A stretch of DNA of 64,000 nucleotides, taken from Neonectria sp. B-13 (lineage: Eukaryota; Ascomycota; Sordariomycetes; Hypocreales; Nectriaceae). The position numbers and the translations under genes are program-made. Shown here one piece after another: positions 21,906-33,940 of the stretch (position 1 is the stretch's first letter; each line of letters starts with the position of its first letter). The notes beneath the pieces were generated by a model. It searched no databases. It was given only the letters and a program-made list of their open reading frames with translations, and was not told the DNA's origin. The DNA lies in NCBI GenBank assembly GCA_002682825.1, contig NOKP01000051.1:124001-188000 (forward strand). Reading direction: 5' to 3'.

Positions 21906-22762
21906 CCAAGTCAAGAGGATATCGCACGAATTCTGGGCGCTTTTAGGAGAGATATTTGTAGGGCTCCTCGGCGTTGGAGACGTCGTTCTTCCCTTTTGGT
22001 GGTTAACTTAGTGTGATTGGTATCCTTTCTGTGTTGTTATTAGTTTGGCGTCTGGCTATAGATATGGGGGCAACCTGACCCTTGGTTACCTATGGAGAGT
22101 GAGGATCTTTAGCTCTTCATTATATAAGACAAGACGTTCTTGCATTTGAATATCTTCCCACTAAACCATCATCCACTTTATTCTAAAAAGCTACTACTTT
22201 ATTCTTCTCCTTGCTATACTTGGAAAACATAATTATGCCCCTTTGAGTGTCCTGGGACACCCAGGAAAAAAGAAGGATTTAAAACATGCAAGTATACATA
22301 CTGCTAGAATACAGGTAAATCAAACTTTACAAAAGAGACTTCGCTTAGGCCATGGCAGCTTCAATTATATTAATATAGAAATTCAGGTATAAGTCCTGTA
22401 TTAAGCTCTACGAAATGTCTACGTTCTTCTCTAAAGCATCTTGCGCTAGATGCGCACTGAATTCCAGAGTAATCTACCAACCGACGTTCAAGGAGCTAAG
22501 AAACAATACAATAACTCCTTCACATAAGAGCCCAGTGAACTTAGCACTTACTATGTACTTCAATGCTTTCTTAAGGGATAAGCAGAACTGAACCACAGAC
22601 CAAAACACTAAAATGGAAGTAGTTTCGTCACCACATAGGTAGTTTCTCAATGTTAAATCTAGACCAGATCCAGGTCAAGATTATACACTAATAATATATG
22701 TCAGAGGGCACGCTCCATTGAGGCTATCGCAAAGAGTACCTACTGCAGCAGTGGAGTCCAAC
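21906..22762. other. Intergenic region with small palindrome
   Basis: About 860 bp, AT-rich in its middle, separating the convergent GH16 and TPR genes. It contains the overlapping inverted repeats at 22246-22266. No gene was seen. Confidence 0.4.
22246..22266. repeat. Overlapping short inverted repeats
   Basis: TCCTGGG-ACA-CCCAGGA at 22250-22266 is a perfect 7-bp stem with a 3-nt loop. The overlapping GTGTCC-TG-GGACAC forms an alternative 6-bp stem. It is followed by an A-rich run, giving a terminator-like look between convergent genes; function is unknown. Confidence 0.5.
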
Positions 22763-25393
22763 TCATTCCTCGTCGGTTCCCGTACCAGATGACGACCCAG
22801 TCTCTGCATCAGTTCCTTCGTCGCTATAACCTTCCCATTCTGATAGATGCTCACGTATGGGGTTGATAATGATTTCGGCACCATCATGGTCAACCGTTGC
22901 CTCATAATAGGTCTGAATTTCGCAGTCCCACATAGCGTAAATGAAGCAATCGTCTGGTGCCTGGTCCTTGGAATCTTGAGGATGGCTCTGGAGCACTTGA
23001 AGCTGTGCTCGTACGTCTGATAACGCCGGATTGAGTAACAGACACCGGTCAAACGCCAATATAGCGTCTTCATGCTGCGCTTTGCAACAGTCATACTGCC
23101 GGTATATGTATTAGGATCCTAATGAGTGTATTGCTAGGAGAACTCACCAAAACGCCGAGGTTGTACCAAATCTCATATATGTTTGGGTTCAACCGAATTG
23201 CTCTTGAATGACTGACCATTGAGTCATGGTATTGATTGAATTTGAAATACAAGATTCCCGCTGTTATCCAGAAGAATGGAGATCGGTGTTCGCAGTATAT
23301 GGCAGATTGAAGAGCATCAAAGGCCCTTGGATAACCTCCCAACTGGATGCACACTCTGCTAAGGAGGTACCAGTTTTCCGCCATCGAATCATCTACATCA
23401 AAGTAGATTATCAGTCTGGATTCTCTTATTCATATTAGCAGACTCTGCGGGGTCACGCTACCTGAGCTGACGGCGATATCCAAGTGTGTCTTTGATCTTT
23501 GCAGAAGGTTAATATCTCCAGTTTCCTCCCAATTTCGAAGCAGTTCAAGGCCAACAAAGGCATTGGCAGCTGGGTCCATGGAGTCTTGTTCCAGTCGGGT
23601 ATGAGCATGTCTCAAGTCTTTGACTGGCTCTGAGGGCTCGTAGACTTTTACTCTGCGGAAGTGCTCAGTTTCCCCCCCAAGTTCCAACACGGGGAACCTG
23701 GGACCGAAGTCTGTTGCCGCGTTCCTTGATGGCCCCGAGAACTGGCTAGAATGGGATGCATCAATTGGAATATCGAGGTTGACGAGTGACGTGCGGACTT
23801 TCCAGGTCGTCGTGCACCGACCACATGCGGTGCTTAGACGTTCAGTCAGTCCAGGTCTTGGAAGACGTCCTCTCCTGATACTTACCAGATTGTGCGACGC
23901 TGATCTAGTGGTAAGTCCTGATCTACAACTGCGCTGCCACATCCCGGATGAAGGCACTTTCCCTTGGTGGAATCGACTCGTGAAACCACCATGGCTTGCT
24001 CAATGTGAAGCCCAGGTTTCACAACTCCAACCCAAGCCCCCCCATTGAGCTCTATGCCAGTCTTAGCCAGCGTAACGGCGAATTGATTACTCGCGATGCG
24101 GCTTGCACCAGGCCTGCCGTTCGCATAGACGACAAGTTGAAGCAAATTGTAAAAGGCCTTTTTTGTTAGTGTTTTCGCTCTAGAAGTATAGATTAGTTCG
24201 CGCAAACCGAACTCACATCCCAAGTTCCGCAGGCTTGTAGTGGCAGGGCCCAGCTTTCTCCTAGGGCATCGTCTAGCCGGACAATATCAAGAGTGAGATG
24301 CAGCGGAATAGCTTCGATGGCGCGTAGAATGCGTTTCATCTGGCCGCTTATGTCGAGTAGCATGCGACTATAGCCTGTCATTACCTGTCTAGGTTTCAAG
24401 TTGCGCGCTGGGACCAGCAAGCGCGGAGGATGGATGGCACCTACGTGTTTCGACCAACGGCTTCGAGCATTTCCTTTGAGCATTTTGCCAACCTAATCAA
24501 CTACTTAGCCAACAAGAATGGGGGCGCCTAGGACAGCAAGTCTTGGTAGAGGTTATTACAGCGCGAAAAGTTCCTTGATGTCTTGCATCAAGCCGAATAG
24601 GCTCTTGGCATGGCGAGTCACAAAAGCTGCGTGGCGACGGACTATTGCTGAAGCACTTTTTGTTTGCTGTGATAGAGCGTTCAGATTCGCTTCAACAGCG
24701 GTCAGGCTTTGGTTGAGAACTTGTGCCTGTTTTGAACATGTCTCTGCTTGCGTGACTGCGTTCAGTGTTAGGTCGGCGACGGCAGTTTGTGTTTTTGATA
24801 CTATAGTCAAAATGGTCGAACTGTGGCTGACAATAGCATTTGAATGCTTCTCGATGAGCATTGACTGGGAGTCCCTCATACTTTGGGTTCTTGACGCAAG
24901 CTGCTTGACGCGGGACCTATCATGAACGCTCAGTTATTCTGCAGTCAGGAGTTGTAAGGCATTCTAACAGTTGCTGCACGCTTAACAGTATGTTAATGGT
25001 AACCATCTCGGACAGTATAGTCTTTCGCAGTTCGTCGACGTCGCTCTGGGCTATCATCGACCAATGGAGTCGGATTCCAATGCTGCTTAGGGACCTTGTG
25101 GTGCGGAAATGGCCCAGGCTCCCTTCTTTAGCCCGCATCTTATCGAGCATAGGCTGTAATGATTGCGAACAGTGCATGATGACAGCTCTGACCCGGTCGA
25201 GGGTCTGACGCTCCACGTCGCTCTCGGGCTCCAGACGAAGGACATGTTGCAGGCTGCTATGAACAAGTTCTAGCTCAGCACTAAGTTGCTGGAAATGTGA
25301 TGGGGCGTTCTTGTAGTTGCGCAGTTCGATAGCAATGCGTTGGAAGAGATCCAAGACGGCGATAACGTCGCCGACAGCGTATCCGAACGACAT
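22763..25393 (-). CDS. STAND-like N-terminal domain fused to Cyc8/Ssn6-type TPRs
   Basis: A 733-residue protein from eight exons (25393-24969, 24916-24560, 24492-24445, 24367-24217, 24157-23886, 23832-23462, 23392-23148, 23095-22763); all phases agree. Residues 1-140 (MSFGYAVGDVIAVLDLFQRI...) resemble the helical N-terminal region of fungal STAND/NLR-like proteins. A coiled-coil stretch follows to about 250, then a conserved fungal block (RMLLDISGQMKRILRAIEAI, DALGESWALPLQAC, VVYANGRPGASRI). A cysteine cluster (CLHPGC...CTACGRC) near 400-430 could bind zinc. Residues about 540-660 are TPRs (ENWYLLSRVCIQLGGYPRAF, FFWITAGILYFKFNQYHDS, IYEIWYNLGVLYDCCKAQHE) closely echoing those of the Cyc8/Ssn6 corepressor. 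The acidic tail ends GTGTDEE. There is no NACHT/NB-ARC ATPase. The role is unknown. Confidence 0.85.
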
Positions 25394-27574
25394 GTCGTCG
25401 AGCAGGCCGCAGAGTCTGTGATCTGTGAAGACAATGTGCTGTTCAGCCGCCCAACATCAGCTGGGTAGCCACCGACCAGCTGACTAAACATGGGGCTGAG
25501 TCGGCCACACTGGTTACCTAAACTGCGCATTCTTATTAGCCAGCTCTGCGGGGCTTGTCGCAGGCTTTGCAGAAATCCTTGAGATAGTGTAACAATTGGG
25601 CCGATTCTAGACACGACCAAGCCCCGATAGAGTGTTCAGATAGCGATATAAATACATCAAAGTTTAGCTTTCTCTACCGATCATCTAATTAGCACATCCT
25701 AAGAATCTAACTGTAAGCATTCTAGTCTCAATAAGGCTACGAAAATCGTTATGTAATAATTTGTTCTTTACCATTAAACATACAAACGGCACATAAAAAC
25801 TGCTCGAGATGTAGAGAAGGGAGACAAAAGGTTATATTTGCTAAGCAATTTGTTGGATTCGACACTACAAAGCTCATGAGACCCAAATTGATAAAGGTGT
25901 TAGGCAGAATTGACCTACAACGCCGGCAACATTCTAGAAGCTCTTCCGACCTTTGAGCTTCGTCGAGCAATAGACTTGTAGACTCTGGACCAACCGCCCT
26001 GGATGTGTTTCGTTCAACCGCGGTGGATCTCGGGCCACGCAAACCCCTTTCGTTCCTTCAACTTGCGAAGAAGGCTGTCCTCCTCAGTTATATAATAAGC
26101 TCTCAAATGTTAAGCTCCCTTGGCCTTGCCTATTATTCGTGTCAAGCGTAAATCAACCCACACCCGATCAGCTCGGAATCCTGCTTGCCTGAGAATGTTG
26201 ACCTCCTTTGATTGACCGGGCGTCATATCTCTACGGTGCGCTGCCCTGGCGAGAGCTCTTTGCTCTCGCAGCTGCATGATGCATGAGACCAATGGGAGAT
26301 TTTGGAACCCTACGGCGCTTGCGTAGGCATTGTTCACCTTCTCCCGATGTTTCACTTTCCTGACCCCCTTATTTGCCTGTCGTGAGAGAGGAATAGTAGT
26401 CCTCATCACGTGGTGAATCTGTGTCATCAAGATGTACAGAAGCATCTCACTGATTTGCTCACTAGTCTTCAAGCCGATTTGGAATTCTGTGCCTCAGAAA
26501 ACAACAACCCCCCCCCCCCCCGATTGGGAGTCCAGTCTATCTATGAGAGAAACACATGTATCTCAGTACAGCTCAATACGAAGACAGGAGATTATAATGG
26601 CCGCATGAGAATGCTTCTTAGTTTCACCCGTTCACCTAATCTTCGCCTGTCAATACGGACTTGAAGATATGAACGTGTAACGAGAGTAAGACGTAAGCTA
26701 ATTGTCAGAGCAAGATAGGCCCCATTGACACTACTTTGGTACCTTCCTCTCTCGTACGCAATTAAAAAAACAACCAGCTAGACGATTGTCTTGCTGAGGA
26801 GGTTGTAAAGGATGATTAATTATCCTTATTGGTCGCGATTGGAAGAATATTGTCGGGGCGTAGTAGGGCACACCGGGAATATTTTGCAAGATATAACCAG
26901 GCTCTACGACTCCTGTTTCGTCATTGCCAAGGCTTTACGTTGTCCATCATTTGTTCAGGCTAGGACCGACAAGGGGGGGAGCATGGGCATCTCCACGCTA
27001 TATTTCACCGATGACGACGAAAGCTTTATTTCAAGCAAGCCACACTGTATGTGTATTCTTAGCGTACGACTTTGACGCCAAGCGTTTCTGCAATGCATAA
27101 GGTGACGAATACAATTCTACTAATTACAATAGAGATTTCTCTATGGCTCTAAATCAGAGCCAAATCTGTGACGTGGCGGCATGGCTGCCATGTCTCGATG
27201 AAACCCAGTAAAGGTAGAAACCCTGGCTACTGTTACCTTCGGAGGTATCCATTTTACGGCATTACGCGTCGTTTCGTCCCCATATTTGTAACTACCAGCA
27301 ACTGAGGACGTCAGCCAGTGGGACGTAATGTATTGAGTATTACGCCTCGGCTCAGCCAGCTATGCGCAATTCCGCCTCGAGTTGTCAATGCGCCAAGAAA
27401 AAAGTCAATCGGAGGTTGGCTACAAAGGTCAGGACCAAGACGGAATATATTTTGGGCTTGTTCCAGAATCACCTGTCGTTCAGCAAAGCCTCTATCATCA
27501 CTATTGCAGCCACTGATATCTTACTTCTTCTTCGACATCTTCTCGTCTTGACTCTGCATAAACAAGCGGTGACA
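25394..27574. other. Gene-poor region
   Basis: About 2.2 kb. Minus frames at 25270-25620 (overlapping the TPR gene start) and 26110-26472 and a plus frame at 26812-27075 show no domain I recognise. A run of 14 C lies at 26508-26521. Around 25630-25800 the DNA is AT-rich. The last few hundred bases presumably hold the dioxygenase promoter. Confidence 0.4.
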
Positions 27575-28705
27575 ATGAAATTCAGTAGCATTTTCCTTTT
27601 CGGAATCGCCTCATTCGGCGCCACTGCTCACCCCGAGCGACTCACGGCCGACATCGCCAAGAAAGAGGCTCGCTTAGTTGGAAGGAGCAGTAACAAATGC
27701 GCAGCCGTAATCGAGAAGCGGAGAGCAGAGATACTTGCGAAACGGTCCAGCCGACTGCATGCACGCCGAGTGGAGAACGGGTACAATGCAGGGGGGCTAT
27801 CGGAACGAAGCTTTTATACTACGATTCAAAACGATACCTGCGTCCTAGCTCCAGACACTATTTGGGGACCCTACGGGTAAGTCGAAATAGCGCGAATGTT
27901 TTCCGGGGAAAAGCTAACGAATTGGTAGCGTCGATGGAGAGATTGTTCGCACTGATCTCCGAGAGTCTCAGCAGGGTATCGACTTCTATCTCGACATTGG
28001 TGTTATCGACATCGAAACTTGCGATCCTCTCGAAGGGACTGCTCTGACAATTTGGAACTGCAATGCGACTGGTTCTTACTCGTCATTCACCGGTATCGAT
28101 CCTGATACTTCCGAATTGCTGGATGGATACACCAAGAAGACCGACGGAACGACAGACAATGAGACCTTTCTTCGAGGAATCCAAGTCACTGATTCCAATG
28201 GCATGATTGAATTCCTCACCAAGTTCCCAGGCTACTACGTCACTCGCACGACTCATATCCATGTTACAGGCCAAACAGACATTACCAATGGGACGTCCTA
28301 TTCGAAGAGCAAGGTTCAGCATATCGGTCAACTATTCTTCGACGAGGATTTGCTCAACCGTATTTATGCCATCAGCCCATACTCCGAGCACCTGTCGACA
28401 CTGAACCGAACCACCAACAGCGAAGACAAGTTATTTTCAACGGCTAGCTCGGAAGGTTACAGCGCCGTCATTAGTGTCAGTCAATTGGGAGATAACCTCG
28501 AGGATGGTCTTGTCGGCTATGTGAGTACTCGCGTCATGATCTTGCATGAATGATGATTAACACGGCGTAGATCACGATTGGCATCAACTCTACAGCGGAC
28601 GGTATCGCGGTAACGGGAGAGGCTGTAAACCCCCAGGGCTGGCTTCCTACTGTCAGTGTTGATTCCACCAAGTTCGCCGAAGCGACGAGCAAGGACAAGA
28701 AGTGA
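27575..28705 (+). CDS. Secreted intradiol ring-cleavage dioxygenase
   Basis: A non-haem Fe(III) dioxygenase that opens catechol-type rings between the hydroxyls; this subgroup is secreted and is thought to act on lignin-derived or plant phenolics. Exons 27575-27876, 27929-28520 and 28571-28705 give 342 residues. A signal peptide (MKFSSIFLFGIASFGATA) is followed by a basic linker that may be cleaved. The core reads NDTCVLAPDTIWGPYGVDGE (across intron 1), then IWNCNATGSYSSF with the first iron Tyr. FPGYYVTRTTHIHV supplies the second Tyr and the two His ligands. The C-terminal region is Ser/Thr-rich. An in-frame ATG at 27362 would hide the signal peptide. A Zn2Cys6 regulator lies 405 bp downstream. 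Confidence 0.92.
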
Positions 28706-29110
28706 AAGCATGATTGCTTGCGACTGGAATAAGCCTTAGCGGTGGATGAATATGATATCTTATAAAATGTGTTGGCATATTCGCTGTCGAGAGCCAAATG
28801 CCTTTCAATATTCCGCCCCACTACTCCGTAGAATTTTGAGGCAATACCGTAGCGTCCTTTTGTCCGAATTGCATCATCGGGCCGTCTGTAAAGATACCCC
28901 AGCGACAACGTGCAAGAGCGGTGACCTGACTCGATCTATTTGCGGCTTAGCCAGGATGCCAGGGGTTAAGGCGTGCCATGTGCCGGGATTCGTGCATGGC
29001 CGTTGTTATCTAGCAAATGCTAAATTCTCGATCAGCCATAATGGCGCCCTCTTTTCAACCAGACAACAACCCAGATTCAGCCTCGAAGAGCACGGCAGGC
29101 TGTGGCGTCC
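28706..29110. other. Intergenic region
   Basis: About 405 bp between the dioxygenase stop and the regulator start. Presumed terminator of the first and promoter of the second; no distinct motif was singled out. Confidence 0.35.
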
Positions 29111-30934
29111 ATGTCAAGTCACCAGCTCATGCCTCCCGGATCAACATCGCCGGGTTTTCCGGACCAAGAAGGATTTGAGAAGCCAACTGCACTCGCCTGT
29201 ATCGAGTGCCGACGAAAGCATGTGAAGTGCGATGCTGCCGTGCCTGACTGCCAACGTTGCAAATCCTCGGGACTGCAGTGCCACTACCAGCCGTCCCGCC
29301 GTGGTCTGAAAAGACGGAATCCCTATCTGAAGCACTCGCCACGGTTGAGCTCGGATCCGAGAAGAATGCGACCGTTCGTGAGCCCCGGCGGCTTGTATCC
29401 CAACGTCGGCCGAAGCGAGCCTGAGCAGATTGTCTGGGATTCCGCAGATCCACAGGAAACCTTGACCGAGTTCCAGAGCCAGTTCAACGGCAGCCAAAGC
29501 AATTGGAGTCACCAGGATTTCGCATCGGTGCAGGACCGAGCCGATGGTCGCATTGTTCAGGCCTGCAATCTGGCCCCCGTTGATTTGGAGGATGAAATGG
29601 TGGAAGACGACGAGCTGTTCGTCAATTTATTCTACGCCAACTTCCATGTTGCCCACCCCTTCTTGGTTCCTCGAGGTCTTTACTTCTCACAGTGCTACCC
29701 ATCCTTTCTCCGGCTTGTGGTTCACTTGATCGGCTGCCACTTCTCAGGTACGGCCTGTAGTGAGACGTTGCAGATCAATGCTTCACGAGCCATCAAGAGA
29801 GCTCAAAATGATGGAAGCCATCGATTCGAACTGGTACAGGCCATGCTCCTGTTCTCCATTGCTCTGCACGCGCGCAACGAATTTACCGAATCGGTGTCGA
29901 CTTTGTCAAATGCCGTGTCTCTAGCAATCGAGATAGGCATGTACCGCAAAGACTTCTCTCGCATTCACGGCAGAGGATCTACCCTGCTCGAGGAAAGTCT
30001 AAGGAGGACGTGGTGGGAACTATATATCACAGACGGCTTTATGGCGGCCTTGCAGCGTAGGACGAGCTTTCGCTCCTCGTCCATCGATACAGACGTTCCA
30101 CTTCCCTGCGACGAGGCACTTTATGCGGAAGGCTCATTTATGATGGAGCCCATGACGCTCTCTCAATTCGACTCAAGGATATATGCAGAAGAAGAGTTTC
30201 ATTTTTCATCCTTCACCTACAGGATAGAGGCTGTTCGCATTTTAGCACGCGTTCTTGCCATAGCCTGGGTCCATGATATCCACCGAGATCAGGTTGAGGC
30301 CATCGACAATGCTCTGGCTGCTTGGCCCCATTACTTGGATCTGGGAAAGACCGAACCTACCACTGTTTCTGGCCAAGTTGACGACATGCTGCTTCAGGCA
30401 CAGATGCTGATACAATACACGACCATGTATTTACACTTTCCACGAAGCGATCTGGTAGGATTGATCCCGACATCGACGGAGGTCATGCCCCAGTCACATC
30501 TCCTCCCTGTTTACTCGAAATCTATGCATGGGGTCAAGGCTATTGAGGCTTCGAAGCGACTCGGCAACCTCGCTGCATTTCAAGACTCGGTGGAGAAACA
30601 CACGCCTTTCTTCTTGAATGGCCTGCTTCTCAGTGGGATAGTGCAGCTTTCTGACTGCTCGCTGCGGCCGTCCAGGTTCCAGCAGCAGTATCACGACCGT
30701 CTCCGGTTGAGCACCGGGGTGCTCAAGACCTTGGGTCCGGTATGGGCACTCGCACGGGGGACATGGAGAGCGCTGAACAATATGACGCTGGAGGCTCTCG
30801 CAAAGAGCAACTTGATGCCTGTACAAGCAGCATCTCTTGGTGATAGTGCCATTGACGTGAGCATAGCGGCCACGGAGCTTGGATTGGTGGACCTTCCCTG
30901 GATGGAACTTCCGACTTGGGCCACGGGGGATTGA
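29111..30934 (+). CDS. Zn2Cys6 fungal transcription factor
   Basis: A nuclear regulator of 607 residues with no intron. The zinc cluster at about residues 29-56 is CIECRRKHVKC, then CQRC and a last Cys six residues on (C-x2-C-x6-C-x6-C-x2-C-x6-C). It is followed by a basic linker (RRGLKRRNPYLKH). The middle homology region of the fungal_trans domain is recognisable (FVNLFYANFHVAHPFLVPRG, SIALHARNEFTESVSTLSNA, SLRRTWWELYITDGFMAALQRR). This sub-family often regulates nutrient-use genes. Flanked by the intradiol dioxygenase (upstream, same strand) and an MFS permease (downstream, same strand), which are plausible targets. I used the ATG at 29111; the frame extends 9 nt upstream only to a GTG. 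Confidence 0.93.
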   Translation: MSSHQLMPPGSTSPGFPDQEGFEKPTALACIECRRKHVKCDAAVPDCQRCKSSGLQCHYQPSRRGLKRRNPYLKHSPRLSSDPRRMRPFVSPGGLYPNVGRSEPEQIVWDSADPQETLTEFQSQFNGSQSNWSHQDFASVQDRADGRIVQACNLAPVDLEDEMVEDDELFVNLFYANFHVAHPFLVPRGLYFSQCYPSFLRLVVHLIGCHFSGTACSETLQINASRAIKRAQNDGSHRFELVQAMLLFSIALHARNEFTESVSTLSNAVSLAIEIGMYRKDFSRIHGRGSTLLEESLRRTWWELYITDGFMAALQRRTSFRSSSIDTDVPLPCDEALYAEGSFMMEPMTLSQFDSRIYAEEEFHFSSFTYRIEAVRILARVLAIAWVHDIHRDQVEAIDNALAAWPHYLDLGKTEPTTVSGQVDDMLLQAQMLIQYTTMYLHFPRSDLVGLIPTSTEVMPQSHLLPVYSKSMHGVKAIEASKRLGNLAAFQDSVEKHTPFFLNGLLLSGIVQLSDCSLRPSRFQQQYHDRLRLSTGVLKTLGPVWALARGTWRALNNMTLEALAKSNLMPVQAASLGDSAIDVSIAATELGLVDLPWMELPTWATGD

Positions 30935-32228
30935 CCCGACTCCACTGACGGGGAGCCCGAGTGGCGGGCCATGAGGCGGAGAATCACTTAAAGCAAGTCT
31001 TCAGTTCACATCTTGGTCCAATCTTTCTCGCCAGGTGAATGGGCTAGATGCATCTCGGTGGATCTACCACGCGACAATTCGGCAGCTCGTTGCCGCATTT
31101 TCACCACCACGTCGGCGTCTAAGTGGGGCAGCGGATCTCGCTGATGTCCAGGATGGCTTCTGGAAAGGGCGTGGTCACTTGTTTTCCGTGCTGATAGGGA
31201 TTAACGATAAGCACATGACGAGGTGTTTTATTTAAAAGGAGAAATACCAAATGGCGGAGCCGAAAAGACTGGTGGTTTGGAGCACTGACTGACAGGAGTT
31301 CTAGTAGGACTGTTCAAAGTCGTGGAGTCAATTTGCCTGAAGTTCAACAGGCAACGGTAACAGCTGTACGGGTTTCTGTTCTTCCATCGATGTAGGATTA
31401 AAAAATAAATAATAAAGCCTGGTTAATTCATCGCCACCCGAGTCTCGCAAGAGATATCTCTTGCAAGTCGCCCCGTATCTTAGATGTCAAAGTCGAGACT
31501 TGGCGGTGCTTCCACATGTGTGACAGGCAACCCGTAATTGGATCCCGGAGTGATGGGAGAAGGCGTCATGGACGCAGCATCAGCATGTGTGCATGAACTG
31601 CATCCACTCCCGTGGCGTAAATGACACTACGTGAAGAACCGGTATCATGGATCGCGGTCCAGTCTCGAGGTTTGACGTGAACCGATACCACTTACACCCT
31701 CACATGCCGCTTTTCCTTCGGGTGAATGGGAGTAACAGAGCAGGATCCAAGGGTCGGTCTGTGCAGGATTTAGCGTGCGGCTCGGTGTCTACAGCCAAGC
31801 TCGACAAAAAGACGCCGGTACCAACACGAATACCCGTAATGCTAAGCCTAGATCGGATATGAGACGCCGGACGTGGGTTCTCTGTCGTATGCATCGCGAG
31901 ATAGCAGCTGGGAACCGCTCCACCCAAGGCCCACGATTCAACTTAAGGCGAATGATGCCATCGCAGCTCGATATTGTGAACGCCGTAGAATGCTTCTTGC
32001 AACGACGCTTTAACACCACATAGATAGAAAAATGCTAGGTTTAGTTCGTAAAGCCAGGAATATTAAAACAAGACTGGATCTCGCCGAGAAAAAAGTGTTT
32101 CATCATTCATCAAGTTCAATCACACCGTGACATCCTAGGCAGTCCTACGTCAGATCAGACGGACCCGCAGTAACACCACAGCAACACCAAGCAATTAGTG
32201 ACGTTCCCTGTCACAGCCATCATCCAAG
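30935..32228. other. Intergenic region
   Basis: About 1.3 kb between the regulator and the permease. Short frames at 31035-31235 and 31647-31862 lack any recognisable domain. The 200 bp before 32229 should contain the permease promoter; no other feature was seen. Confidence 0.35.
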
Positions 32229-33940
32229 ATGAGCAACGAGAAGGAGCCAATTCCTGAAGTCGCCAGCGGGCGCTCCAGCAGCTCAATTCGCGGCCAAAAG
32301 ATCATTTCCAGCAGGGCTGCCGATGAGACGCTTCAGCTCATGGAGCAGCACGGGGCTGAGGCTGGAGAGCTGACACCGGAAAAGCTGAAGAAGCTCAAGC
32401 GGAAGCTCTACTTTCATGTCCTTTTGCTGGTCACCTTCATCGACTTCATGCTCTACGTAAGTATTGGCTTTGCAACGCGATTGGATGCAGGTTGAATGAT
32501 GCTAATCAATCATCTTTAGGTCGACAAATCGACATTGGGTCAAGCTACACTTTTGGGCCTGTTCAAAGACACAGGTCTCAACAACGCCGAATACAACAAC
32601 TTGAACTCATTGTTCTATACGGGTAAGACCTAATTGAGACTTACAAGTTGTTTTCTGTCAGTTTCTAATTACGCAAAACAGGATACATCATCGGCCAAAT
32701 TCCTGGCCACTTTCTCATCCAGCGCCTGCACCTTCGCACCTACATCTCTGGAACGATTTTCACGTGGGCCTGCATTGTCTTCCTGCATTGTGTTGCCAAG
32801 AGCTACAGCGCTCTGATCCCACTGCGATTCTTCCTTGGATTCGTTGAGTCATCGATGCTTCCTGCTCTCGAGATCACCATGAACATGTTCTTCACCCAAC
32901 AGGAGGTTCTCCACGTCCAACCGATTTTCTACATCTCTTGTATCGGTTCGCCCATGTTCACTGGACTCGTCTCGTATGGGCTACTATTCAGCGATTCCAC
33001 TGTCAGCCCGTGGAAGTTCTTCATGATCACCACTGGCGGAATATCACTTATCCTGGCTGGAATCACTTGGTTTGCATTCCCAAACAACCCTTCTACGGCC
33101 TGGTTCCTCTCTACCGAGGAGAAGATCCACACAATCCAGCGCGTTCAAAACTCAACCAGAAGCTCTATTGAGCAGAAAACATTCAAGAGACATCAATTCG
33201 ACGAGGCCCTGAGGGATCCTGTGTCTTGGCTATTTGCGGGTGCTGGGTTCACTCTGATGCTCGCAAACAACCTCGCTTATCAGCAGAGTCTATTGTTCCT
33301 CGACCTTGGTGTATCTGCTCTTGGATCCACGCTGGTCTGGGTCGCATCTGGCGGTTTTGCCATCATCGCTTGTATAGTAGCCTCGGTTCTTATTCGTTAC
33401 TTCCCAGGCTACAGTGCCTACTGGGCCGCACTTTGGTGTATCCCGTGCATTGCCAGCAGTATCGGAATGGTGACGATCTCTTGGGGGAAGACGATTCCCC
33501 TCTTGGCCTGTCTGATTCTCCCTCCCAACTGCTTTGCGCAAACCTGGATCATCTCACTTGGTTGGTTGTCATCGAGTTGTGCCGGTCACACAAAGCGACT
33601 CACTCGCAACGCCATGTTCATGGTGCTTTACGGAATCTCGAACATCATCTCTCCCCAACTGTGGAGGGCTGGAGGTCCTCGCTACTATGGTGCCTGGATT
33701 ACTCAAATTGTTGTCAGCTTCACCATGACGCCGATTATCTTGATCACCATCAGATACATTCTGTCCAAGCGAAACAAAGAGCGCCGACAGTGGATCGCAG
33801 AGCAAGCCGCGCTGGGAAACCATGGCGAGGGCTACGTGGAGCAGACTGACGGCAGTGGCGAGACAAACAAGGTCAAGGTGGATGTTGCCATGCTCGACTT
33901 GACTGATCTCGAGAACAAGTTTTTCCTTTACCCCCTTTGA
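32229..33940 (+). CDS. MFS permease, Dal5/allantoate (anion:cation symporter) family
   Basis: A plasma-membrane importer of organic anions (the family includes allantoate, nicotinate, pantothenate and related acids). Exons 32229-32456, 32520-32622 and 32682-33940 give 529 residues and about 12 membrane helices. The soluble N-terminus ends in KKLKRKLYFHVLLLVTFIDFM. Family features include VDKSTLGQATLLGL, the LRFFLGFVESSMLPALEI helix, PWKFFMITTGGISL, NNPSTAWFLSTEEK and the late TKRLTRNAMFMVLYGISNII. The C-terminus DLTDLENKFFLYPL matches the conserved tail of the family. It sits downstream of the intradiol dioxygenase and regulator; uptake of a ring-cleavage acid is an attractive but unproven role. 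Confidence 0.93.

Noticed and set aside
26110..26472. 120-codon minus-strand frame
   Set aside because: It has a reasonable length and composition, but no domain, no signal peptide and no supporting context.
26508..26521. Run of 14 C
   Set aside because: A simple homopolymer; its length may also be a sequencing artefact, and no function is implied.
26812..27075. Plus frame starting INYPYWSRLEEY, considered as a HET fragment
   Set aside because: Only the YWSRL piece is reminiscent of HET proteins; the rest does not follow the domain.
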